A DNA stretch of 64,000 nt from Cephalotrichum gorgonifer (taxonomy: Eukaryota; Ascomycota; Sordariomycetes; Microascales; Microascaceae), in the NCBI GenBank assembly GCA_900312665.1, contig ONZQ02000003.1:2344911-2408910 (forward strand), in the 5' to 3' direction. A program made the translations under genes and the position numbers. Below, one piece after another: positions 21,318-31,248 of the stretch; within the stretch, counting starts at the first letter, position 1, and each line of letters starts with the position of its first letter. The notes beneath the pieces are model-generated. The model was given only the letters and a program-made list of their open reading frames with translations, ran no database searches and was not told where the DNA came from.

Positions 21318-22744
21318 TGTGTCGTGTGTGTCGTGTGATGTCGTGTATGCGTGTGTGTATGTGTGTGTCGCGTGCGCGGCGTTTGCTGCTCGGAGCAGGA
21401 AGAGAGGTACGTAAAACCTCGACGGGTGGTATTAGGGTGTAGAAACCGACTAGCGGTGTTGGTCAAGGGGCTCGTTGTTGGTTGAGCTCGGGTAGAGATT
21501 GGGTTCGCCGTAGATGTGTTTGTGTATGTTGTGTTGGCGGAAGTGGCCTGTAGATAGGATGTCGGAAGCTTCTTGGGGAGAAAGGAGAGTCGGAAAAGTA
21601 AATAAAAAAGGGACTGGTGTGTAGAAGAAAGAGGAAACCTGTGTCGTATATGAAGGCACGTGCGGGCGAGAGTTGCGTGACTCAGGACAGAGTAGAGAGA
21701 GAACGTATATGACCGGGCCAAGCCGCAATTGGGCCCCATGTGAATACTACTTGTGGTCGGGAAAGTCCGCGTCGGCTACGGTCTCGACTCGAGTTCGGAT
21801 GTGTTCGGCTGTACTAGACTAGAACATGGTCGGTCACCCAAACGTCACACGCCAAACCGGCTCTCCCTGAGACAGCAACTCTTCCCGATATCTACCCTTC
21901 TGCCTTGTATAATGTCTCTAATTTTTGGACATTACATTCTCTATGAACTACTGGAGCTGTATTTCTGACTTGTAGAGCTAGAATATATTCTACGAAGAAG
22001 TAATAAAATATTAACAAAATCCTGCCTCTCCAGAATTTCCCACGGGAAAGAGAAGGATCGGGCATATCACAAGCCGGGGGCCCCACCCAAAGGTCCGGAC
22101 CTGGGAGTCCCCACCCATGCTCCTACCTTGCCACGCCGGTCTGGACCTCCCAAATCGGCGGTCTATTTGTCGACGATCGAAGGTCTAGACCTTTTGCCTC
22201 AGAGCCCCACTTGTTCTTCTGGACCTTCCCCCTTCGGAAACAACGGCAAGTCGGACCGACAGTGTCGTCACGGAGTAATAAATGGGTTTTGGGGCATCGA
22301 GAGGGAAATAAAATCCCTAAGCCGTCTTACTGTTTATAAAAGCCTCATCTTCATTTCACGGAGATGGCTTTGAAACGCCCGTTCAATACCCCTAAAATTT
22401 CACCATGCCGTGGTCTGCGGCGCCGTTGTGGTCTAGACCGTGTCATCACCTCGGCGCGTGGAGTGGCGTACTTTAGTAATACTCCGTTACTCCGTATGGA
22501 GTAGTATTACTCATGGTGCGTGTTCAATACCTGTATTGACCATGGAGCCCGTCCACGTCTCGGCCAATCACATCCTCCGATTGGGCCCCATAAAATTATT
22601 CGAAGCTTCGAAATTGTTTCAACCACCGCAGAACCAGACCGGCCAGATACGAGCAGCTTGAGGAGTGACAGTACCCAACCACTCTCCGCGACGCGCACAC
22701 CCCTACCGACACTTTTTTCCGCGTCCACATACCCTGAAAGAAAC
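21318..22744. promoter_or_regulatory. Divergent intergenic region between small protein gene and ATP12
   Basis: 1.43 kb with both promoters. The leader side of the small protein gene has GT/CA alternation (21320-21380). Near ATP12 there is an imperfect hairpin at 22475-22511. No gene recognised. Confidence 0.45.
22475..22511. repeat. Imperfect inverted repeat containing TACTCCGTA
   Basis: The right arm GGAGTAGTATTACT (22498-22511) is the complement of AGTAATACT (22475-22483) plus ACTCC (22489-22493), interrupted by 5 extra bases in the left arm. An inner CTCC-GTAT-GGAG stem is also present. It lies about 235 bp upstream of the ATP12 ATG. Confidence 0.5.
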
Positions 22745-23919
22745 ATGCAGCCCTTCGCGAGACTCGCCCGCCGCGTCGGGGCGGTCCCACCCACGGCCTC
22801 TCTGTCCAACGTCCAGCGGACGTTCCGCAGCCTCGCGCCGCTGTCGGCGAATGTAGCGCCCGCCGTCGGGTCGAGCGGCCCGCCGCCGCCGCCGCCCGCG
22901 GGGGAGTCGGATGGGTACGATATGGCCAGGAGGCGGAAGAGGCTGAGGCAGATGGAGATGTTGAGGCAGCTGAAGAACATAAAGGAGAATGGGAGGGGCG
23001 CGAAGATGAGGTTCTGGGATGATGTGTCCGTTAGGGAGGTCGACGGTAAGCTAACCCATCCGTCCGTCCTCTCGAATGAGGGTAGACATTTTACTGTGCC
23101 TTCTGCTGGCCTTGGGCTCAATCTTGGGAAACAATGTTCGCTGACCAAAACCGCGCAGACCACCTCCAGGTCTTCCTCGACGACCGGCCCCTCCGCCACC
23201 CGTCCACGAAACAGATCGTCCGCATCCCGGCCTCGAAGCCGCACCTCGCCACCGCGCTGGCCCTCGAGTGGGACGTCCTGACCGCGACGCAGGACGCGAC
23301 GAAGAACCACCTCATACCGCTCACGAGCCTCGTCTGCCGCGCGCTTGACATCGAGGCTGAGGGCCCCGCGGGACCCATCAGGCAGTCCGTGACCCAGTCG
23401 CTGATGCCGTACCTCGACACCGACTCGCTGCTCTGCTGGGCGCCCGAGGGCGACGAGAGGACCGAGACGCTGAGAGAACTGCAGCGGGCGACGGCCGACG
23501 ACGTCATCGGGTTCCTGGTCGGGAGGGTCTGGCCCGGCTCCACGATCGTGCCGGTGCTGGACGGGGCGTCGATCTTCCCCAGGAGCCAGGAGCCCGGCAC
23601 GCGCGACGTGGTGCAGGGGTGGGTGAGCGGCTTGTCGTCCTGGGAGCTCGCGGGGCTGGAGAGGGCCGTGCTGGCGGGGAAGAGCGTGCTACTCGCCGCG
23701 AGGCTCGTGGCGGAGTGGAGCGAGGGTCCCGCGGGCGTGGCGCGGAGCGAGGGCGGTGAGAGGTTCGGCGTCGAGCTGGCGGCGAGGGCGGCGAGCCTGG
23801 AAGTTGCGTTCCAGACGGGGAACTGGGGCGAGGTGGAGGACACGCATGATGTGGAGAAGGAGGACGTGAGGAGGCAGCTTGGGAGCACTGTGCTGCTCAT
23901 TGCTGGCGAGGGGAGGTGA
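22745..23919 (+). CDS. ATP12: ATP12 chaperone (mitochondrial F1-ATPase assembly factor)
   Basis: Exons 22745-23045 and 23159-23919 give 353 residues. The N-terminus (MQPFARLARRVGAVPP) is an Arg-rich, acid-free presequence for mitochondrial import, followed by a Pro/Gly linker. The ATP12 domain starts at MRFWDDVSVREVD and continues across the 113-bp intron with HLQVFLDDRPLRHP, then LEWDVLTATQDATKNHLIPL and SLVCRALDIE. ATP12 binds the F1 alpha subunit and prevents its aggregation before F1 assembly in the matrix. A reading frame extends 75 codons upstream, but the Met at 22745 begins a proper presequence and follows promoter-like DNA, so it is preferred. Confidence 0.93.
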
Positions 23920-26270
23920 TGGGCGGCTGGGCTGAGGGGAGAGAGCTCGGCTTTTTGTATGATACAGGACGGGGGATGTATTACGTGTACTTGTACCCCG
24001 GCATATTGGCGCCATTGTCGACGTTTATTGATAGATCTATAAAGGCATATAAGCGTAGGATGTTTGCTTTTAGCCCGGTGGTCGCCAATGATCTCACTTA
24101 GGCGGTGATAGCCTCCGTTGTCTGGAGGGAGAGAGGGAAGGACCAAGCGAATGTTCCTTGTGTCCGAATTACCTCCCCCTCCACTCATCCCCTTCTGTTC
24201 CGATAGTAGGTTCACCCCCGCACGGCGGCCCGGGTATTGCTCCCGAGCTATTACGGGGATAAATCATCCGTCGGAGGCGCTGGAAGGGTGGTTGTGTGTT
24301 ATGGGGCTTCCGGGCGGGGCATGTGGGGCCGGCCACAGACCCGAGACATTGACCAGGGACCGAAGCTTGAGCGGGCGGGTTCCTCTTATACACCGTGCCT
24401 TGACATTGTTGGGGCGGCGGGGGAGGGTTCTCCTCGGAAAGTTAGGTAGGTGAGTTAATAGCCTAGGACATATGCGGGCGTCCGAACTTCACCATGGAGT
24501 TCTGCTCGCTAGCCAAGTCAAAGAAGAATCATCTAGGCGCTACCTACTCGCAAGCACATCTTAAACGACGTGATAACAGGCCATCTCCCACCCGAGAGAC
24601 AACTCGCACGTTGCAGTACGTAGTTGAGACCGACTATCACGGGGAGAAGGACACCCCCCCCCCACGGCTCCTTTTTCCCGAGACACCGCCGGACAGGAAC
24701 GCGGCAGAAGCAAACATATAAGCGCCGCCTCCCCCGCTCTCGGCATCCCGAACCGATTCTACTGCCCGTGACACGGACATATGCCGATCGGGTCTGTCCT
24801 GCGCGGCCGGTGTTTTTTATTATAGCATTATTATTATTACACAAAAAACACTAATAGCTGTATACCACAGATTATATCTCCCGCGCACCTCCTTGTTTCT
24901 CACTTCTTAATTCCCTATCTGCAAAGTCCTTTCCCCTCCTTCCTTTCCCTTCCCTCCTTTTTCTCATGTTCCGCTGTTCCGCCCCTCCCTGCGCCCGATA
25001 TTAAGCATATCTAACTAAACCGCACCACCTTCCCGTTTCCCATCGGTTCCCGGTTTTTGTCGAAGTGCCACACGCACCTTACACACCTTCCTGCCCTAAC
25101 GGGGGAAACAGGCGAGAGAGCCTAGATTTTAGGCTCTGGGAGGGGACCTATATTTAGCTTTTCGAATAGGTTCGGCCCGGACGATAGCGTGGGAGAGACA
25201 GAAAGTTGGGGTGCGAGATAATACCCCTGCACAATCTAAACCCAGCTTCTATAGTCTATCATTCCTCCCTCCCCCCATTTTCCCTTCTGCCGCTGCTCGG
25301 ATCTTTTGTTCTTCCTATCATCCCACCCGATAAGGTAGTTAGAAAAAAGACCCTTTGCATGATGTTCTTTTTCTTCTTTTCCCGCTCTGTCGGAATGAGG
25401 GGACATGCATACAAGTAATGTGCTGAACTTGGGGAGGCCAAGCGCCAAGGACCAAGGGCCAAGCATGGACCCAACACTAAGACCGAATCGATCCATTCCC
25501 CTCTCTCAGCCCTCAGCTCCCCGTGGCGGAGCAAATTTCCCAGAGCCATTCTCGCCGCACAACATTGGCCCGACCAGTCGGTAAGCATACCCACTACGTG
25601 CGGCCCCGGTTCCCCCGACTCTCCCGGTTCCCTCCCCAGAATCAACACACCCAGTGACACCACCCAATATTATTCCCCCAGTCTCCCAGTTGAGCCCATC
25701 CCCTCCTCCCATGCAGCCGCCTGCCTACCCTACCAATACTTTACGTAGCTTGCGCAATAGAAGACCAGTGCTAATAATCGTATCCGGCATGCCACCCAGG
25801 CCACCTGCCGGTCCCACGCCCCCCCTCTTTCCCGCCTCGTGCATGTCACTTATTGCTTCCAAGCTTTGAAAGTGTGTTCCATTTCAGCCAAGGCTGCAGG
25901 GTTCCCCATTCGAGAAAATGTAGGGCGCAGTGCAAGCCAGTTTAGTCCACTCGCCTCGGCGGAATGAGCAGCAACGAAAGGGCTCTGTTCCTCTCCACCT
26001 TGAAATACCCACCACCTTGAACCTTTCCCATCCCAATCTCCCTCCCAGGCTCGCGACTCGCTCCCCGTCGCCCATCCCCTCCCAACTCATACCCTTACCC
26101 GTCGAGGTCGCAGCCCAGAACCCCGGATGGATGTATAGAAGAAAAACAACGCTCTTTCGCTGATGCTTCCGTGACCGCCTCAAGCTCTCTAATTCCCCAA
26201 GCTAGCCGGTCGCGTTTCCTCCTAGGCGCAGCTCCCCCCCAACCTTGTTCTCTTCTCCCGCTTTACAAAA
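23920..26270. other. Gene-free region between ATP12 and the aspartic protease
   Basis: 2.35 kb. TACTTGTA at 23988. Pyrimidine-rich stretches (24890-25010, 25980-26110) precede the protease and probably form its promoter and leader. Short reading frames overlap on both strands with biased composition and no family resemblance. No tRNA or transposon recognised. Confidence 0.4.
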
Positions 26271-28223
26271 ATGTCGCGCTCGCCATTCTCCTCCGCAGCG
26301 GCGGCCCTCGCTGCCGTCGCCGCCGTCCAACACGCGGCAGCCACCATCGCGTCGCTCCCCCGCGCCGTGAAGGGAGACGGGTTCCTCAGCATCCCTATCG
26401 GCCGCATGGACCGGCCCCGTAACTCCAACGCGCTCGGGCGGCGGAATCCAGTCGAGGCGGACCTCTTCAACATGGATAGCTTCTACACCATAGACAGCAC
26501 GTTCTAACCCCCCCCTTCTTCTTTCCTTCCTCCCTCTTTTCTTAATACTCCTTAATATCACTAACACCGAAAAAAAGTCTCCCTCGGCACCCCCGCGCAA
26601 TCCATCTCTGTCCTCCTCGACACCGGCTCCTCCGACCTATGGGTCTCTCCCACCTGCACCCCCATGCCGGGCCTCTCGAGCGTCTCGACCTGCGACGCCT
26701 TCGGCTCCTACGTCCCCTCGCGCTCCCGTTCCGTCCAGGGCCCCGTGGGCCAGGAGGTCATCGAGTACGGCGACCCCACCGAGCCCAGCACCCAGACCTC
26801 CGTCACGCTGTCCTACTTTGCCGACGACCTCACCATCGCCGGCGCCACCATCAAGAACCAGATCTTCGGCGTCATGACCGAGGGGGAGCAGCCGGGCATC
26901 GCGGGCATCTTCGGGCTCGCGCCCGATCTGAGGGGCTTCGACAAGGGGAAGCCGTACTCGCTCGTACTGAACTCCATGGTCGAAGAGGGGATCATCAAGT
27001 CGAGAGCCTTCTCGCTAGACCTAAGGCATGCCGAGTCGGAGACTGGCGCCGTGATATACGGCGGTTTGGACGTGAAGAAGTTTGCGGGGAAGCTGGCCAA
27101 GTTCCCGCTGCAGCCCGGTCTCAGCGGTGAAGCGCGGTTTGTCTCCCCCCCCNNNNNNNNNNNNNNNNNNNNCGCGTTGTCCTCCCCCCCCACCCCCCCC
27201 CCCGGCCCATACCCTTCCTTCCCCCCTCCACCATCTTCTCCTTCATCTGCCTTCACCCTCCCCGCCTCATAAATCGCCGCCACGAAAACCTCGCTGACAC
27301 CCAAGGTAAAACAGCCTCGCCGTCTCCCTATCAACAGTCGGAACCACCCGCAGCCGCCGCACAGTCCACCCCGTGCCCCCCGCCTCCGCCGTCGCAGTCC
27401 TCGACTCCGGAACGACCCTCACGCGCCTCTCCCCCAGCCTCGCGCGCCCCATCCTCCAAGAGCTCGGCGCCTCCGTCGACACCGAGGGCTTCTTCGTCGC
27501 CCCCTGCTCCATCCGCCGCACCTCCGCCACCGTCGACTTCGGCTTCGGGACGCCGGGCGAGGATCCCGGCGTGACGCTCCGCGTCCGCGCCTCAGATTTC
27601 GTGCTCGACCTCCCGCACCTCTCCGACCAGAATCTCTGCTACGTAGGCCTGAGGGTCACCGACCACCAGCAGATACTGGGTGATTCCGTCCTGCGCGGGG
27701 GATACTTCGTGTTCGACTGGGACAACGAGGAGGTGCACGTGGCGCCCGCGGCGAACTGCGGGAGCGAGGTCGTAGCTATTGGAACTGGGTCGGGTGCGGT
27801 TCCCAACGTCGAGGGCAAGTGTTCGCTGGATGATAACGGCCCACAGATAACCGACTCTCCGGTAAGATTTCCGTGTCTTTCTTTTCCCTACCCCCTCACC
27901 CACCCCTTTTTTTTCCCTTTCTAGATGCAAACGCATCAGACGCGGGCCATAGCTAACACGGCGATTAGACCGCGACGATAAATGACGGCTCATTGCCAAC
28001 TGATGCCTTCACTACAACTTACACAATAACGGAATGCCCCGCCTTCGATCGTCAGTGCACCGTCGGCGCGGTCACTACAAAAACCTTCATTCCCTTAAAA
28101 ACGGGCGACGCGACGGACAGCAATGATGATGATGATGGAGCTGCATCGGGTCGTGGAGGACTGTTGGACATCTGGTTGGCGCTTGCGACAACCGTCGGGG
28201 GTGTGTACATGCTGCTCCGGTGA
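26271..28223 (+). CDS. GPI-anchored yapsin-like aspartic protease (4 exons, one GC-AG intron, gap in intron 2)
   Basis: Proposed exons 26271-26496, 26578-27136, 27315-27861 and 27969-28223 give 528 residues. An Ala-rich signal peptide (residues 1-24) and a pro-region precede the protease. Catalytic aspartates are Asp90 in LLDTGSSDLWVSP and Asp292 in AVLDSGTTLTRL. The C-terminus is Ser/Asp-rich and ends in a hydrophobic tail (LDIWLALATTVGGVYMLL), a GPI-anchor signal. Such yapsin-type enzymes process cell-wall and secreted proteins at the surface. Intron 1 fits only as GC-AG (A|GCACGT...AAAG), restoring DISLGTP. The exon 2/3 junction uses donor GTTTGT and spans the N gap; the homologous segment usually seen here is shortened, so coding sequence may be lost in the gap. 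Confidence 0.85.
27153..27172. other. Assembly gap (20 N) in a poly-C context
   Basis: Twenty N bases flanked by C8 on the left and C-rich sequence on the right. Homopolymer failure of the assembly is likely; the true length is unknown. It lies in what I interpret as intron 2 of the aspartic protease gene. Confidence 0.95.
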
Positions 28224-28940
28224 TAGACGTGCAGACGAGGATGGAATTGGGAAGTATAGACGATCTCTCCTAGATAATGCATAATCAGCTAGTTCACTCC
28301 ACATACGGCCGGCGATGTCCATCGACCATAGGCCAGGGATGTACATGTTCACGATGGACGGTGCTTGCGTTGGATCCCCACCAGCTGCGAAAATGGAACC
28401 AGCGATCTATATTATAACTCCTTTGCGCAATAACTCCTCCCTAATATCAAGCCCCATCGCCTGGAGTGGGTCTCAAGAACAGGCCCGGCGCATATACGAA
28501 TTTACCGGGACGAGGAACACCGGGATAATACCAGAGAAGCCGAACTCCGTAAGAACCCGGATAAAATTGATCTCGAACGCCAAACTTGTGGAAGAACAAT
28601 CGAAGCCGAAATGAAAACCCAGAGAATAGAAGTACCGTGAGAAGGGCCGAAAACCCGACGCCGAAGACGAAATCCGTGGAGTAACAACCAAACCCGAAAG
28701 AACCCCTTCGTGAAAGATATATGAAGAGCGGTGAAAAACAAAAATAAAAATAAAAACGCTATAAAATGAACCCAGACAGAACACCGGGAAGCAGAGACCG
28801 GATAACCGCCGGCAACCGAGTCAGAAAACAAAAACTGTAGAGCCATGAGAGAAGCTGAGGCATCGCCTGCAGACTTGTTAGGACAACCGCAAGCAGGACC
28901 ACGCAGTAGAAAGAGGACCCAAGGTACCAGGGAAAGCAGC
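28224..28940. other. Convergent 3' intergenic region, T-poor on + strand
   Basis: 717 bp between the stops of the protease and AlkB genes. From about 28500 to 28840 the + strand is very poor in T and rich in GAA/CCG/ACCCG words. No gene recognised; reading frames on the minus strand here are Ser/Phe-rich artefacts of that composition. Confidence 0.5.
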
Positions 28941-31248
28941 TCAGGTATCGACAGGCTGGAAATCAGGGTCATTGGCTCTCTCGGGAAGGGTGCCAAGCTC
29001 TTTCGAGAGTTCTCGCTCCTCGTCCGTATCGAGCTTGCTCAGATCAATATGTCGGCTCGTAAGGGCGAACCGTCGGTTTCCGTGAGGAATGACTCGATGC
29101 TATCACTGGTTAGTCGCTATTGAGTTCACTACAGGTGGCGAACGACCATCCCATACTTACCTCGTAGCACCGATGAATTTCGGTTCCGTGCATGACTACT
29201 ATGTCGCCGTGGAGCAGCTGCATGTCTAGCACGGAGCCATTGCTTCGCTTGGTCCGTCCTTTGGCTTTGATCTTGGGCCGGAACGACAGGGTCGAGGGTG
29301 AGCCGAGAGAGACGGTAGCGACGGTTGGGCCCAGAGTATCCTCGCCATCATCATGCCACTATTGTCTCGTAAGCCGGTTGTTGTTCGAGTAGCAAGAGTG
29401 CAGCCCACTTACGTTGATCTTGTTTCCTTCAAAGTAACCCAACCCGAGAAGCTCGTTGAACTCGACGAACTCAAACCCAAGAGAAGGTGCGACCTCGACC
29501 TTGCCCTCGGCTAGGAGTTGCGTAATGGACATCTTGGCATGCTCGATCACTTTGTGTCCGGCCCATCTCATTCGGAGGAGAGCTCGGAGGACAGGGTCTG
29601 GAGCGTCGCTAAAGCTCTTGGACCCAACAGAGACGACGTATTTGTATTGGGCGCCGTAGTTTTGAGCAAAGTGGCTCGTCAGCATCTGTTGCTTCTCTGA
29701 ATATGCAGTTAGGTACAGGTTCGCGAAGTCACTGGCATCCGATTCAAGCAATCCTACTTACTGCCCTTGAGTCTGACGGGAAGCCGCTTCCAATCGTCCT
29801 TGGCGGCGTGTTCGTGCAGATCTCTGAAGCTATCATCCGGTCCATTCGGCGCCGCCCGCACCTCAGGGGAAGGCCGAAGATGGGCTAGGACGCCAACGAC
29901 ACTCTCGGTATCGCAGTTGTCAATGAGGTTAAGAAGCGGGTAGACCGTTACCGCATACCCTCCACACTCGAAATTAGTTGCCATCCCCACCATGGCTGGG
30001 TGTTGCTCGACCTTGCTGGCCCTACGCGCCTTCCGCCAGATCGAGTCGTTACTGATGTCGGTTATGTTAATGGATCGCATTGAGCACTCCAGTTTGAATC
30101 CACACCCGGGAGTCTCGCAGAACCAACCAGCCCAGTGGCTTCTAGGCGAGCAGCCGAAGCAGCGGGGGCAGCAAATGCCCTGTCCCATGTGCACCTCCGT
30201 ACCTGTGTCTCCATCGCCTAGAGTGGGGATGGGAGGAGCGATACTGGGAGGGAATTCTACTCCGGTGTCTGGGTTACTGGTGAGCTTGCCAGTGTAGGCG
30301 GTCCTCTGCTTCAAGAACTCCTCGCTGTACCGGAGGTCGCCGAATTCCACTTCCTCGTCAAAGTCAAAACACTTGGGGCAGTCGTAGTTGAGGCATGTCC
30401 AAGCGTGGGAGAATAACTTCTTGGATGTTTCCTCACACGCTTCACACTTCCGCGAGCCTGCAACAAAGTCGCCTGGCTGAGGTCTAGAAGGCTCGGGGGC
30501 ATTGACAGGAGCCCACCAAACAGGGTTAGCGGGATTAGTGACTTCGAGACGCATCTTCCAAAACTTGAATCCGTTCTTGTTCTTCTCGCACCAGATGTCG
30601 GTGACGAAGTACCAGTCGAGGGCGTTATAAGCGTGGGGTACCTTGGATGGCATCAGGGTGCACGACTCTCCTGTACATGTATTAGTGAACCAAATTGAGG
30701 AGCCTAGAATTTTATTCATAGTGGATGCTCACCAACCACAATCCCGACGTATTGGTTCATCTCTTTGGCATTTATAGCGGACTGGAGCATCTTGGGCCGC
30801 CCCTGGTCACTCTGTCTCTCCCGTTTGTTCGCCCGAGTCCCATCAACAACCACATCGCGGCCTCCACCACTAGAATCAACAGCACTTAGCGCTCCGTGTC
30901 TTCCACAGAATCACTCCAAGGGAAGGGGTCGTACATGTTCATTATTATGACACCACTAGTATCGATCAGGTCCCTCTCCTCGGGGAACCCGTCCAGCAGG
31001 CATCCAAGCAACACCTTGTTCTTCGTATAGTCTCCCGATTGGTACCCCTTGTGCCATGGAAGAGTGCAGTTGAGACTCTGGCGCATCGTGGCCCATACAG
31101 GAGGTGAGCCTCGGCATGCTGGGAGAGTGTGTTCCGCCTCACCATAAGGAGCGGTCGCCGACGATGTCTCCCACCTGTCCGATTTCCTCAGACGCTTTAT
31201 CGGCCGCCCAAGGGTGGAATCGGTCCGCTTTCTTGTTGTGCCGGGCAT
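28941..31248 (-). CDS. AlkB-like 2OG-Fe(II) dioxygenase with Cys-rich N-terminal region (6 exons)
   Basis: Exons 31248-30935, 30869-30733, 30670-29762, 29696-29413, 29358-29161 and 29099-28941 join in phase to 666 residues. The C-terminal domain has the AlkB core: iron ligands His550 and Asp552 in WHDDGED, distal His615 in the YEH junction, and Arg624/Arg630 in RRFALTSRH, matching the RxxxxxR 2OG-binding motif. The last exon is recovered only if TAG|CAT at 29100 is used as acceptor. The N-terminal half has Cys clusters (CEACEETSKK with CLNYDCPKC, and CCPRCFGC with CETPGCGFKLEC) that look like zinc-binding knuckles. AlkB enzymes demethylate nucleic acids, histones or proteins; the substrate here is unknown. 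Introns are 54-65 bp. All phases close, which supports the model. Confidence 0.85.

Noticed and set aside
28473..28996. Minus-strand frames of 103-164 codons in the T-poor tract
   Set aside because: Composition artefacts; they also overlap the true last exon of the AlkB gene in another frame.
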